Counted from the first letter of the stretch, positions 46,206-55,818 are shown. The stretch is DNA of 60,937 nt from Deltaproteobacteria bacterium (GCA_027858995.1 JAQIBP010000168.1:1-60937); one strand, 5' to 3'. Numbers and translations: made by a program. The notes: generated from the sequence alone by a model not told the origin.

Positions 46206-46999
46206 CGTTTTCCTGGAAGATAGGGTGTGACTTCTGGATGTTTTTTTTTAAACTTATTCTGGAAATCAATGCGCTTTACATTGAATCTGTTATGACTGTC
46301 AACAGCCCTGCGATATCTTAAATAATATTGATCATAATTTTGCAGATATTTCTGGGTTTTAAGATCTTTAATATGAGAAAAATTGACATAGGTGTATCTT
46401 AATAAATCTTCAAAACTATCAAGATATGTTTTCATCCTTTTATAGGATTGAACAACATTGTGGTTATCATAAAATTCCTGAATTTTAAATAACCATGAAA
46501 AATTTTTTTTTGCAAAAAAACTCTTATTATCATACAAATAATTTTCAAGCCGTAAAATTGCATTCTTGTTTACAGCCTCGATGTCTCTGACTTCATAAAT
46601 AAAATCAATGGTATTTTTTATTTTATGAATTCTGGATTCAACTTTACTTAAACCTGCCAGTTTAACCAGAGCGTTATCAAGTTCTACCGTAGTGGCCTTT
46701 AAATCTTCTGTAAGGCGAATCATTTGTCGTATTACAGGTGACAGGTCTGAATATCTGTTTTTTTCAATATATTCTGTATAGAGGAAAAACTCTGTCCCTA
46801 CAACTGCTGCAAAGGTAATTAAAAAAACCATAAATAATATAATGCCTGATTCTTTACGGGATTTAAATATAAACCAGGGAGTTGTAATTGGAGCAAATAA
46901 AACCATAATTGCCCACCACTTTGGCCTGTCTCTTTTATAACACTCCAGAAGCATCAATAAAGCTGTAATTACAACATAGGTGAAATATATATAATACAT
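46175..46999 (-). CDS. membrane protein of unknown function
   Basis: 274 residues. Two or three N-terminal hydrophobic segments (YYIYFTYVVITALLMLLE, WWAIMVLFAPITTPWFIF, GIILFMVFLITFAAVVGTEF) are followed by a long helical, charged soluble part (about 80-270), much of it likely coiled coil. I do not recognise the family. Its 3' end overlaps the activase gene by 31 bp on the opposite strand. Confidence 0.65.
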   Translation of the reverse strand: MYYIYFTYVVITALLMLLECYKRDRPKWWAIMVLFAPITTPWFIFKSRKESGIILFMVFLITFAAVVGTEFFLYTEYIEKNRYSDLSPVIRQMIRLTEDLKATTVELDNALVKLAGLSKVESRIHKIKNTIDFIYEVRDIEAVNKNAILRLENYLYDNKSFFAKKNFSWLFKIQEFYDNHNVVQSYKRMKTYLDSFEDLLRYTYVNFSHIKDLKTQKYLQNYDQYYLRYRRAVDSHNRFNVKRIDFQNKFKKKHPEVTPYLPGKRQTETFKLWG

Positions 47000-47072
47000 A
47001 TTAATAAGTAATAATTAATAATAAAAAATTAATGATGAGAACCTTCCTTAATTCTTCATTTTTCATTATTCA

Positions 47073-49487
47073 TTATTCATTTCTAAAGGTTTTTATTGTA
47101 TGATTTTTACCATCACTTGAAACAAAAACTGCTCCATTTTCATCAGTCCTGAAGATATTAATTCCCATTGCATTATACCTCTTTAGAACCTTATTGTCAG
47201 GAAAATTATACCTATTATGCCAGCCACAAGATATTACTACACTTACCGGGGACACTTTTTCAAGAAAAACTTTTATGCTTGACGATGAACTACCATGGTG
47301 GGGCGATAGAATGACATCAGAATGAAGATCAATACCCATTAATCTGCTTAAATTTTTTTCCCTCTGTTGAAGTATATCACCTGGAAACAGCATTGAAAAA
47401 TTATTATAAATTAATTTAAAAACAAGAGAGTTATTATTCAGGTTATATGAAAAAATCTCTTTTGAAGAGTTGAAAAATCTTAATTTAACACTGTTTAAAT
47501 CAAAATTTTTATCATGCTCCAGAGGATTGTATATTTTAATATTATTCTTTTTACAGATTTTCATCATGTTGTCATAGGTGGTTGAATCCCTTGAATCTCT
47601 GTTTTTAATCAAAATTTTAACACTGAAATTATCAAGGATAAAAAGCAGACCATTTAAGTGGTCAGACTCAGGATGAGTTAAAATCACATAATCAATTGTA
47701 CCTATTCTTTTTTTCCATAAAAAAGGAGCAATGATATACCTGCCTGTATCAAATGTGGAAATATCAGAGAATCCACCTCCATCCACTAATATATTTTGTC
47801 CTCCCGGTGTCTGGATAAGAGTGCTGCTGCCCTGCCCCACATCAATTATTGTAACCTGTAAATTATTATCAAACGCTTTTTTTGAACTGATATTTACAAA
47901 ATTGGATATCACCAGTAAAAAACTTAAAACTAATACTGCAATGGAAGATTTTTTATATCCCTTTAGAATTAAAAATATGGAAGTAAAACCCATATAAATT
48001 GCTACAATTTCAACCCATTGTATTGTAATTGTCCTTGACCAGGAAAATGGCAGGGAAACAAGCAGTTGAGAAAATTTTATTAAAAACTCAATAATCTGAC
48101 TGCACACCTGGATTATAAAACCTGCAAATGCAGGGAGCCATGAAAAAAAGACCAGACACACAAGTCCAAGAGGCAGGACAATAAATCCCAAAACAGGTAT
48201 GGCAATAAGATTTGATACAAGTGTAATTGTGGAGACAATATTAAAATAGTGCGCTGTTAAAGGCGATGTCCCAAGACCTGCAAAAAGAGTTATAAACACC
48301 ATTAAACCCAGTTTTGACCATATATTATTGTGCAGCATTAATGAATAGTGTTTTAGTAAAGAAGCTCCATAAATGATAAAGACAACAGCAGAGAATGACA
48401 ATTGAAATGATATGGAAAACAGTGCAGCAGGATCCATAATTAATATTAAAATGCCGGCAAAGGAGAGACTTGAAATAATATCTTTCTCTTTTTCCCGAAT
48501 TAAAGCAAAGATAAGAACTATTATCATTATAAGTGCGCGTTGACATGATGGAGAAAGTCCAGTAAAAATACCATACAGTATCAAAGGCGCAACAGTTAAT
48601 ATCCCTGCAATTTTTTTTGATTTTCCAGCAATTAAGAGTGCTGGGATCAATGAAAAAAGCCTGTAAAACAGAGAAAAAAACAGCAAACTGACAATGGAGA
48701 GATGAAGGCCTGAAATGGCAAGAAGATGACTGATGCCTGCCTTGGAAAACAGGTCCCTTATCTCAATTGGAATGATCTCTTTTTTCCCGGTAATAAGGGA
48801 AGCCATTATTTTACCTGGGTTGGAATAACCGGTCTGGTTTAATATAAAGTGGAAACACCTTACCCTCAACTCCTCAATTTTCCTGATCAATTTAGAAAAA
48901 AAATCTATTTGAGCATCATTTGTTAAAATTTTGATTTTCTCTGCCCCGGTCCAGGTAGAACCATATATTTTTTTTAATTTTAAATATCTCTGATAATCAA
49001 AAGCCCCTGGATTTTGAAAATTTCGAATGGATTTAATGGATGATTTAAATCTTATAATATCTCCATATTCTGGTAATTGTTTTGATTTTCCATAAACAGA
49101 GAGTTTGATCCTGCCTGTAATATCTTGTTGTATGCCTTTTTTTGTTTTAATTTTCTGACATAAAAGAGTTACTGTTAATTTTCTCTTATGGTGTTTTGCA
49201 AACGAGACAATTTTTCCGGTAATAATATTATCTTTTGTATCAAGGTAACTGGTTATATGATGCAATGGTAAACCGGGATTAACCCTGGTTTGAATGGAAA
49301 GAAACCCGAAAACAGAGATTAAAACAGCTAAAATGAAAATGCCCCGGCTTTTTTTGTAATAAAAAAAAGACCAGGGCAGAATAAATAGAGAAAAAACAGC
49401 AAAAAAATAGAGAAAGGTGTGATCAGCAGAAAAATTTCCCGCTAATATCCCTGCTGTCAAAGAACAAAATATAGATAATATTTTCAC
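47073..49487 (-). CDS. comEC: ComEC/Rec2 family DNA uptake protein
   Basis: 804 residues. An N-terminal DUF4131 region is followed by the competence membrane domain (SHLLAISGLHLSIVSLLFF and GLSPSCQRALIMI signatures, about eight or more TM helices). A C-terminal metallo-beta-lactamase-like domain follows (GQGSSTLIQTPGGQNILVDG, LTHPESDHLNG, SPHHGSSSSS). ComEC forms the inner-membrane channel for single-stranded DNA in transformation, and its C-terminal domain may be the nuclease. It is downstream of murA on the same strand. Confidence 0.93.
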   Translation of the reverse strand: MKILSIFCSLTAGILAGNFSADHTFLYFFAVFSLFILPWSFFYYKKSRGIFILAVLISVFGFLSIQTRVNPGLPLHHITSYLDTKDNIITGKIVSFAKHHKRKLTVTLLCQKIKTKKGIQQDITGRIKLSVYGKSKQLPEYGDIIRFKSSIKSIRNFQNPGAFDYQRYLKLKKIYGSTWTGAEKIKILTNDAQIDFFSKLIRKIEELRVRCFHFILNQTGYSNPGKIMASLITGKKEIIPIEIRDLFSKAGISHLLAISGLHLSIVSLLFFSLFYRLFSLIPALLIAGKSKKIAGILTVAPLILYGIFTGLSPSCQRALIMIIVLIFALIREKEKDIISSLSFAGILILIMDPAALFSISFQLSFSAVVFIIYGASLLKHYSLMLHNNIWSKLGLMVFITLFAGLGTSPLTAHYFNIVSTITLVSNLIAIPVLGFIVLPLGLVCLVFFSWLPAFAGFIIQVCSQIIEFLIKFSQLLVSLPFSWSRTITIQWVEIVAIYMGFTSIFLILKGYKKSSIAVLVLSFLLVISNFVNISSKKAFDNNLQVTIIDVGQGSSTLIQTPGGQNILVDGGGFSDISTFDTGRYIIAPFLWKKRIGTIDYVILTHPESDHLNGLLFILDNFSVKILIKNRDSRDSTTYDNMMKICKKNNIKIYNPLEHDKNFDLNSVKLRFFNSSKEIFSYNLNNNSLVFKLIYNNFSMLFPGDILQQREKNLSRLMGIDLHSDVILSPHHGSSSSSIKVFLEKVSPVSVVISCGWHNRYNFPDNKVLKRYNAMGINIFRTDENGAVFVSSDGKNHTIKTFRNE

Positions 49488-49523
49488 ATCGTGACCTTTG
49501 CAGAATGCTCAATTTTGTTTTAG

Positions 49524-49622
49524 TGCAAGGAAGATGAAAATTATAACCGGAGGAATACATTGAATATTGTGAGCATACGCTCCTCTTCGAGCTGAGGATT
49601 ATCATTTTCATATTCCGTGGCA
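49524..49622. repeat. long imperfect inverted repeat between murA and comEC
   Basis: The arm GCAAGGAAGATGAAAATTAT (from 49525) and its extension to 49553 pair with 49592-49622, allowing for a few mismatches, around a 38-bp loop. The element may extend to 49510-49640. It could attenuate read-through from murA into comEC or be a dispersed repeat. Confidence 0.55.
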
Positions 49623-49653
49623 ATTGGGCAAAAGTGGGTATTATGCAAAAATC

Positions 49654-50907
49654 TCACTTCATACGTTTAATATCAGCACCCAGCAGGGATAGTTTTTTTT
49701 CAATGGCTTCATATCCCCTGTCCATATGGTATACCCTTGATATAGTGGTAGTTCCTTTTGCAATAAGCCCTGCAATAACAAGGGAAGCACTCGCCCTTAA
49801 ATCAGAAGCCATAACAGGTGCTGCCTGCAGTTCTTTAACACCTCTGATGGAAGCAATATTGCCATTTCTTATGGATATATCAGCACCCATTCGCAATAAT
49901 TCATTTGCATGTATAAAACGATTCTCAAAAACAGATTCATGTATCATACTGTTTCCGGTAGCAATTGTCATCAATGTCATGAACTGAGCCTGCATATCTG
50001 TTGGAAACCCAGGATATGGAAGGGTTTTAATATCAATGCTTTGAATTGTTTTAGAACCAACTACCCTTATACTGTCCTTGAAAATTTCAATTATTGCTCC
50101 TGCTGCTTTAAGCTTGCTTATAATACCACCAATATGATCAGGCTCACACCCTTTTATGAGAATATCTCCGCAGGTGGCAGCAGCAGCAACCATAAAGGTT
50201 CCGGTTTCTATCCTGTCCGGTATAATTTTAATATCAGCAGGATGGAGTTCCTTCACTCCTTCTATGGTGATAATAGCAGTGCCTGCACCCTCTATTTTTG
50301 CACCCATTTTATTCAACGCCTGTGCAAGGGTAACTATTTCAGGTTCTCTTGCAGCATTTCTTAAAACACTTTTTCCTTTTGCAAGAGTTGCGGCCATCAT
50401 TAAATTTTCAGTGCCGGTAACAGTAGGCATATCAAAATAGATTTCACTGCCCACAAGTCTGTCTGCTTTTGCTTCAATATATCCATGCTCTATACTAATG
50501 GTGGCTCCAAGAGCTTCAAGGCCTGAAAGATGCATATTTACAGGCCTTGCTCCAATGGCACAACCTCCGGGCATAGAAACTTTGGCATGGCCGAATCTTG
50601 CAACAAGAGGACCTAACACAAGGATTGAAGCTCTCATTTTTCGAACAAGATCATATTCAGCTTCAATTTTGTCAATTAAAGAACCATCTACTTCAAGACA
50701 GCCTGGTGATACATTGCACTCAGCCCCAAGATCTTCAAGAAGAAGTCTTATGCTGGTTATATCCATAAGGTCCGGCACATTAGTAAAACATATTTTACCA
50801 TTGACAAGAATACTTGAAGCAATTAAAGGAAGGGCTGCATTTTTTGCCCCACTGATATTAACTTCTCCTTGAAGTTTTCTACCACCAGTGATTTGAATTT
50901 TATCCAT
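49654..50907 (-). CDS. murA: UDP-N-acetylglucosamine 1-carboxyvinyltransferase MurA
   Basis: 417 residues, typical size. K22 in ISGAKNAAL and the catalytic C116 in [13 protein letters not shown] are both present, so it should be fosfomycin-sensitive in type. Other signatures are [11 protein letters not shown] and the C-terminal [13 protein letters not shown] and HMDRGYE. It makes the first committed step of peptidoglycan synthesis. Confidence 0.97.
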   Translation of the reverse strand: MDKIQITGGRKLQGEVNISGAKNAALPLIASSILVNGKICFTNVPDLMDITSIRLLLEDLGAECNVSPGCLEVDGSLIDKIEAEYDLVRKMRASILVLGPLVARFGHAKVSMPGGCAIGARPVNMHLSGLEALGATISIEHGYIEAKADRLVGSEIYFDMPTVTGTENLMMAATLAKGKSVLRNAAREPEIVTLAQALNKMGAKIEGAGTAIITIEGVKELHPADIKIIPDRIETGTFMVAAAATCGDILIKGCEPDHIGGIISKLKAAGAIIEIFKDSIRVVGSKTIQSIDIKTLPYPGFPTDMQAQFMTLMTIATGNSMIHESVFENRFIHANELLRMGADISIRNGNIASIRGVKELQAAPVMASDLRASASLVIAGLIAKGTTTISRVYHMDRGYEAIEKKLSLLGADIKRMK

Positions 50908-51318
50908 AATATGATTAAACCTGCTCTGTTTTAAAAAAGGGTTTCGGTGAAAATGTCAAGACCTCTATTTTTTAGACCATTATTTATACTAAATTTTAGT
51001 ATAAATCAATTCAATATTCTCTAATTAGTCACTATTTTGAAGTACTGAATTTGTTGAATTTATTTCAAGGATATTTTTAACCTGCTACATTTATGTTGTA
51101 CTATTATGTAAAAAATTACATAAATTAGATAAAAAATGTAATAATAACAAAATTTAACGCTGTGTTAACAAACAGCGGAAACACTGAATACATATACGTT
51201 TTAAGGATAAATTTAAAATATTAAATCCTGGTATGTTAATTGCAATTTTTAAATTTTAAATATTAAAGAATTAAACAAACTAAAATTATTATATAACCTA
51301 AAGTATAAGGAGGGTAAA
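50908..51318. other. AT-rich intergenic region upstream of a small ORF
   Basis: About 410 bp, very A+T-rich, with no coding pattern. It must hold the murA promoter (minus strand) and probably one for the small ORF at 51319. Confidence 0.5.
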
Positions 51319-51429
51319 ATGGGAGAGTTTAGCCGCTTAGCAGGTATGGTTATAATCTTGTTACTATGGGGGTTTTTTATGGCAATGGGTGAGGGAATTA
51401 AAAACCTTTTATTCAAGTGGAGGTACTAA
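51319..51429 (+). CDS. candidate small membrane protein (36 aa)
   Basis: An ATG with a near-perfect SD (AAGGAGGGTAAA) decodes 36 residues: a short charged N-terminus (MGEFSRLAG), one hydrophobic helix (MVIILLLWGFFMAMGEGI), and a basic end (KNLLFKWRY). The SD, the helix and the positively charged C-terminus argue for a genuine single-pass peptide. I do not know its family or function. Confidence 0.55.
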   Translation: MGEFSRLAGMVIILLLWGFFMAMGEGIKNLLFKWRY

Positions 51430-51617
51430 TGGATATTCTTGAAAGTGATTGGTTGATATTTTCCCAGGTAAAAAACCTTTTTCAGTATTAACTTTTGAAG
51501 CATCTCCATCAACCAGGCAAGATGTGAAAAAACAAGAGCAGAAAGAACGCAAATCTTAGCAAGGAATGCCTAAAAAAAATTGTGAATAAATACGCAACGT
51601 TCCCTATTCTTCCCCCA

Positions 51618-51657
51618 TAAAAATAAAAAAGGATTAACCGTTTCTGGTTAACCCCTT
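51618..51657 (-). terminator. terminator downstream of the tRNA-Leu fragment
   Basis: On the minus strand, GGGGTTAACC and GGTTAATCC form a stem around AGAAAC and are followed by a T-rich run. It directly follows the 3' end of the tRNA-Leu fragment, so it is most likely the original terminator of the tRNA gene, left on the chromosomal side of the integration. Confidence 0.75.
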
Positions 51658-51667
51658 TATATTTGCT

Positions 51668-51729
51668 TGGTACCTGGGACGAGAATTGAACTCGTACAGA
51701 GATTATCTCCGAGGGATTTTAAGTTCCTT
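51668..51729 (-). other. 3' fragment of tRNA-Leu(UAA): probable attachment site
   Basis: Read on the minus strand this is the 3' part of tRNA-Leu(UAA): anticodon loop CTTAAAA, long variable arm (GGAGATAATCTC), T-arm with TTCAATT, acceptor 3' strand CCCAGGT, A and CCA. The 5' acceptor partner (ACCTGGG) and a normal D-arm are absent upstream, and the anticodon stem already has a mismatch. This is the signature of an att duplicate left by integration into tRNA-Leu. The complete tRNA should lie at the other end of the element, beyond the window. Confidence 0.85.
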
Positions 51730-51921
51730 TTCATACCCTTTGACCACGTTTTATCCTGTATATGTAAGCAATATAATCCTTGACAAGCAAGGCGCTTAGG
51801 TTTAATTTAATCCCATGTAGCTTGATGGCGTTGTATCTTTTCTGCTTACATAGTGCTTACATTTTGTTACAAGGCCATTTTTAAATATGTGCTGTACTAA
51901 CAAAAAGGGGGGAAAATAGCA

Positions 51922-53175
51922 ATGGAAAAAACCAAGAACCAAAACAAGATAACAAAGAGTCTTATTGATAAATTAGAATTGCCAAAAAAGGGGCAAGTTT
52001 TTGTTTGGGATGATAAATTAAAAGGTTTTGGTATCAGATTGACACCTGGGAATATTTCATATTTTATTCAAGGTCGGGTTAATGGCCTATCAAGACGTAT
52101 CACGATTGGAAAGCATGGAGTATTCACACCCCAAGAGGCACGAAATGAGGCAAAAGAAAAATTAAGGGACCTGGCAAAAGGGACGGACCCGGTTATTCAA
52201 AAGAAACTTAAAAAGGCCCATGTTATTACCCTTAAAGATGCCGCCGAAAAATACAAACAAAACAAAAGAACCAAGAAAGGGCACCTATTAAAAGAAAGTA
52301 CCAAAAATGATATTGATAAGCATATACGCACCACGTTTTTAAAATGGAAAGATTTACCGATTGTTAGCATAACTGAAGACATGGTTCATGATTTATATGT
52401 GGAATCTTGCGAAAGGTCTATTGCTCAAACGAACCAGGCATTTAGAATTTTTAGAGCTATTTTCAATTATACCCGGGACAAATCAAAGACAAAGGAAAAT
52501 TTTCCTGAAAATCCTGTCAACACATTAAAAGGCGAATGGGGACACGTTCCTGTCAGAAATGGAAAAATAATAGCTGAAAAATTTGGCATGGCATGGAATT
52601 ATCTTGACCATTTACGCACCTGGCCGGGGCAAACTGTAGCCAGCAGAACGGGGGCAGATTTAGTGCTTTTTCTTCTTGTTACCGGTGCAAGATTTACCGA
52701 GGCGGCATCCCTGCCCTGGGAGAATGTCAACATTAAAGAAGGTTTTTGGGAATTAGTAGACCCAAAAAACAGAAAACCTATTACATTTCCATTATCGTCA
52801 GTGGCAATCGAGATACTTGAAGACAGACCCATAGAAGGTGAATATGTTTTCCCAGGAATCGGAGAAAAGGGATATTTTGGGGATCTCAGAAATACCATGG
52901 GTAAACTGTCAGAAAAAATCGGGGAAAATTTAATTCCCAGCGATTTGAGAAGGTCTTTTTTACTTGCAGCCGGTGAAGCAAAAGTCGAATTTATTAGATG
53001 TAAACTTTTAATGGGGCACACCCTTTCAGGTGATGTAACGATAAATAATTATATGGAAACGTCAGATCTCAGATGGTTGTCTGATGATTCTGAAACTATA
53101 TCACAATGGATGATCAGGCAGGGAAAACTTGAAAAAAATAAAATTGTTGATATCAACACGGCAAGGGAGGCGTAA
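51922..53175 (+). CDS. tyrosine integrase of the tRNA-Leu element (P4/Arm-DNA-binding type)
   Basis: 417 residues. It has an N-terminal Arm-DNA-binding domain (about 10-95: KGFGIRLTPGNISYFIQ, RITIGKHG), a SAM-like core-binding domain (about 110-200) and a catalytic domain. Arg is in VTGARFTEAASL, the second box is SDLRRSFLLAAG with Ser in place of the usual His, and LMGHTLSGDVTINNYM has the GH and Tyr. It lies 192 bp inside the element from the tRNA-Leu fragment. AGGGGGGAAAATAGCA gives the SD. It presumably integrates and, with AlpA, excises the element. Confidence 0.92.
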   Translation: MEKTKNQNKITKSLIDKLELPKKGQVFVWDDKLKGFGIRLTPGNISYFIQGRVNGLSRRITIGKHGVFTPQEARNEAKEKLRDLAKGTDPVIQKKLKKAHVITLKDAAEKYKQNKRTKKGHLLKESTKNDIDKHIRTTFLKWKDLPIVSITEDMVHDLYVESCERSIAQTNQAFRIFRAIFNYTRDKSKTKENFPENPVNTLKGEWGHVPVRNGKIIAEKFGMAWNYLDHLRTWPGQTVASRTGADLVLFLLVTGARFTEAASLPWENVNIKEGFWELVDPKNRKPITFPLSSVAIEILEDRPIEGEYVFPGIGEKGYFGDLRNTMGKLSEKIGENLIPSDLRRSFLLAAGEAKVEFIRCKLLMGHTLSGDVTINNYMETSDLRWLSDDSETISQWMIRQGKLEKNKIVDINTAREA

Positions 53176-53837
53176 TGAAAAAATATCCTGATTGGGAAAA
53201 TATAAGTGACGCCATGCGTATGTCAGACGAGTGGGATGAGTGGCGCTATAATTTAGAATATGAAATTAATTCGATGCAAGATGAAGAAATATTCATAGAA
53301 TGCAAAGATCAAAACTTTGGGCAAGAATATCTTAGACATGCTGAAAATACAATCATCAAAAATGATGCAGGTGATAGCAGAACTCTTTTATTGATAGATG
53401 ATCTAAGGGAGTCTATAAAAGACCAAGAGGCATGTCTTATTTTTATGAAAGCGCTTCAAATTATCACTATTACAAATCGGGCAGGTATCGTTCCAAAATT
53501 AGCACAAACACAAGCAGAAATGAAAGAAGGTAGTGGAATAACATGGGAAATTAAAAAACGAGTTATAAGGGCGGCAATCAGTCATATTTTTAAAAAATAT
53601 CCTGAGATGAAAAAAACTCTTGGTACAGTATGGAATAAATTTGATATCGTAAACAAAGATCAAACCTTTGAAGCGCCTAAAAATAAAATTAATAAATTTG
53701 GAAAAGGCGTTTACAGAGTAAAAAGAGGTAAAGACGAAAAAGGGAACAAAGTCGTTTTTATCACTAAAAACAATGAACCATTTCGTGAACCTTATAAAAA
53801 GAGATCCCTTCAAAACTTCATTGATGAATTAAAATAA
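53175..53837 (+). CDS. element-encoded protein of unknown function
   Basis: 220 residues, soluble, charged, mostly helical. It starts on the A of the integrase stop codon (TAATG), so it is translationally coupled. The C-terminal third is very Lys-rich (KRGKDEKGNKVV, PYKKRSLQNFIDELK), compatible with nucleic-acid binding. I do not recognise the family. Confidence 0.65.
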   Translation: MKKYPDWENISDAMRMSDEWDEWRYNLEYEINSMQDEEIFIECKDQNFGQEYLRHAENTIIKNDAGDSRTLLLIDDLRESIKDQEACLIFMKALQIITITNRAGIVPKLAQTQAEMKEGSGITWEIKKRVIRAAISHIFKKYPEMKKTLGTVWNKFDIVNKDQTFEAPKNKINKFGKGVYRVKRGKDEKGNKVVFITKNNEPFREPYKKRSLQNFIDELK

Positions 53838-53850
53838 CACTCCCCAAAAG

Positions 53851-53874
53851 TTACACAATAACGTTATAGTGTAA
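53851..53874. promoter_or_regulatory. 24-bp dyad, candidate operator
   Basis: TTACACAATAACGTTATAGT and the next four bases (GTAA) form an inverted repeat with one mismatched pair, centred on AACGTT. It lies upstream of the AlpA-like gene and downstream of 53175-53837. An operator for an element repressor is the simplest reading. Confidence 0.45.
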
Positions 53875-53929
53875 TAATTCTTAATTATTTCAAATAGTTA
53901 CGCTTGACATCTTCATATGAATCGGTATT

Positions 53930-53961
53930 CTTGTATAAAGTTTAAAATGAATTTATACAAG
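53930..53961. promoter_or_regulatory. inverted repeat overlapping the ribosome-binding site of the AlpA-like gene
   Basis: CTTGTATAAA (53930-53939) and TTTATACAAG (53952-53961) are perfect 10-bp arms with a 12-bp spacer. The right arm runs into the SD AAGGAG (53959-53964). It may be an operator, or an RNA hairpin that hides the SD. A TTGACA lies 20 bp upstream. Confidence 0.55.
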
Positions 53962-53972
53962 GAGAACTGACC

Positions 53973-54191
53973 ATGTCGAACAATCAAACAACAAATCAAA
54001 CAAGCAATCAATTTTTGAACAGAAGCCAGGCAGCGGAATTTTTGAACCTGCGAAAATGCACCCTGGAAGCCTGGGCCATTCGTGGCGGTGGGCCTGCGTT
54101 CGTAAAATTTGGCCGGGCTGTCCGTTACAGAATTTCTGACCTTGAAAACTATATTAAAGATCGAACCAGACAAAACACTATTTCAGCTTAG
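53973..54191 (+). CDS. AlpA/excisionase-like helix-turn-helix protein
   Basis: 72 residues. It is a MerR-like HTH_17 fold: FLNRSQAAEFLNLRKCTLEA, then GGPAFVKFGRAVRYRISDLE. AlpA-type proteins activate excision or transcription in P4-like prophages and phage satellites. It sits 12 bp before the next gene and has inverted repeats in its leader. The start codon follows AAGGAGAACTGACC. Confidence 0.85.
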   Translation: MSNNQTTNQTSNQFLNRSQAAEFLNLRKCTLEAWAIRGGGPAFVKFGRAVRYRISDLENYIKDRTRQNTISA

Positions 54192-54202
54192 GGCGGTATA
54201 GC

Positions 54203-55699
54203 ATGTACCAGGCAAACTCAAAACTCCCGCCACAAAATTTAGACGTTGAAGAAAAAATCTTAGCAAGTATTTTTGTAGATGCCAGCGTTTTTGAAAAAAT
54301 TCAAAGCATTTTAAAACCCGAAGATTTTTACAAATCAGAATATCGTCTAATATTTGAATCGTTTTTATCCTTGAGAATTAGTGGGCAGGAAATTGATATC
54401 GAAACGGTTTGTGCAGAGCTTGAAAAAAAGGGCAATCTGAAAAAGGCGGGCGGGCAAAGTGGGTTTTTAAAAATTATGAACAACGCTCCTGTTTCTCTCA
54501 ATCCTGAAGGCCATGCCCGTATTATAAAAGAGTGCGCTTTAAAAAGGCAAGTTTTGACCCTGGGCCTTAATTTATCCGATGGATCTTTAAATAATAAATC
54601 CATTGATGATCTTTTAAAAATTGCCAAAGATGGAATAGAAAAAATCCAACCACCCACGGTAAGTAAAAAGTCAATGTTTCGACTCAAACGCCTTTCCGAG
54701 ATTGAATTCAAACCACCCGAATGGCTTATAAATTCATTATTTGAAAAAGACACCCTAAACATGGTCTTTGGTGATCCTGGGGCAGCAAAGAGCTTTTACG
54801 CTATTGATCTTGCGGCCTGTATTGCCACAGGTAAAGATTTTCATAGTATGGAGGTCAAACCCGGGCCAGTGGTTTATATTGCCGGTGAAGGGCAAAATGG
54901 GATCAAACGTCGGTTTACAGCCTGGGGAATTAGGCACGGTTATAATACTGATGAAGCCCCTATTTTCATTTCTTTAATGCCAGCAGGATTATGTGATCCA
55001 GATCAGGCCCAATGGGTTATTAATGCCATCAAAGATGTTTCAGAGGATTGCGGAAAACCTGTTTTAATCGTTTTTGATACTGTTGCCAGGAACTTTGGAC
55101 CAGGGGACGAAAACAGCACAAAGGATATGAGTGCATTCATTTCCGGCGCTGATCAGATCCGGGAACAATGCAAAGCTTGCCTTTTATTGGTTCATCATAC
55201 CGGCCATGGAGACAAATCAAGAGGCCGGGGAGCAATGGCTTTAAAGGGTGCCCTTGATGCTGAATACAGACTTGAAAAAGATGAACTGGAAACCGTCAGG
55301 GTTACGAATACTAAAATGAAGGATTTTAAACCACCAGCACCGACGGCTTTTAAGATCCGAACGGTTGAATTGGGTATTGTTGACGAGGACGGGAAAGAGG
55401 TCACAAGTGCGGTTTTAGATTCAATAGATTTTGAAGCGCCAACCAAACCGAGCAATACGGGCCGGGGCAAATGGCAAGCTATTGCATTAAATGCCTATCA
55501 AGCCTTGGAAATTGAACATAAAGAGCGATTGGAACAAAAGGGATATGATCCCGGGGCCGCTCGTGTATTGGTCACAGATTGGCGTAATAAATGCTACGAT
55601 TTAAAAATGTCCAAACAAACTTTTGGGAATTGCAAAAAATCATTACTTGAACAAGGAATTTTTAAAATAGAACACGGCTATATTATGAGGTCAATATGA
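54203..55699 (+). CDS. DnaB-N domain fused to RepA-like AAA ATPase (replication protein)
   Basis: 498 residues. The N-terminal DnaB-like helicase domain (about 8-115: PPQNLDVEEKILASIF, EDFYKSEYRLIFE) is followed by a RecA-like ATPase (AAA_25/RepA). That ATPase has Walker A GDPGAAKSFYAIDLA and Walker B VLIVFDTVARN, then LLLVHHTGHGDKSRGRGAMA. This layout is common to replication helicase-loaders of plasmids and prophages. A C-terminal 100 residues likely bind DNA. The repeat array at 55700-55818 directly downstream could be its binding site. Confidence 0.82.
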   Translation: MYQANSKLPPQNLDVEEKILASIFVDASVFEKIQSILKPEDFYKSEYRLIFESFLSLRISGQEIDIETVCAELEKKGNLKKAGGQSGFLKIMNNAPVSLNPEGHARIIKECALKRQVLTLGLNLSDGSLNNKSIDDLLKIAKDGIEKIQPPTVSKKSMFRLKRLSEIEFKPPEWLINSLFEKDTLNMVFGDPGAAKSFYAIDLAACIATGKDFHSMEVKPGPVVYIAGEGQNGIKRRFTAWGIRHGYNTDEAPIFISLMPAGLCDPDQAQWVINAIKDVSEDCGKPVLIVFDTVARNFGPGDENSTKDMSAFISGADQIREQCKACLLLVHHTGHGDKSRGRGAMALKGALDAEYRLEKDELETVRVTNTKMKDFKPPAPTAFKIRTVELGIVDEDGKEVTSAVLDSIDFEAPTKPSNTGRGKWQAIALNAYQALEIEHKERLEQKGYDPGAARVLVTDWRNKCYDLKMSKQTFGNCKKSLLEQGIFKIEHGYIMRSI

Positions 55700-55818
55700 T
55701 GTTGGGGCAAGTCAAAGGTCAAATAGTCAAATACCTAAAGGTATATTTGACTTTATTTGACCGTTTTTTGACCAAACTTGTCTAAACTTGACCGTAATTT
55801 GACCGTAATTTGACCTAT
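55700..55818. repeat. array of TTTGACC/GGTCAAA repeats, possible origin or regulator sites
   Basis: About eight copies of a TTTGAC(C) core occur in 119 bp. The first four form a large near-palindrome, GGTCAAATAGTCAAATACC facing GGTATATTTGAC...TTTGACC across TAAA (55717-55762). At least three direct copies (TTTGACCG) follow. The arrangement is that of iterons, next to a replication-type gene. A regulator-binding array is the alternative. Confidence 0.6.

Noticed and set aside
47731-47997. Plus-strand frame within comEC
   Set aside because: Antisense shadow of the strongly supported comEC coding sequence.
51668-51756. Complete tRNA-Leu gene
   Set aside because: The 5' acceptor strand and a regular D-arm are missing and the anticodon stem is mismatched, so only the 3' part is real.
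55700-55818. CRISPR array
   Set aside because: Repeats are 7-8 bp, irregularly spaced and in both orientations; no cas genes nearby.
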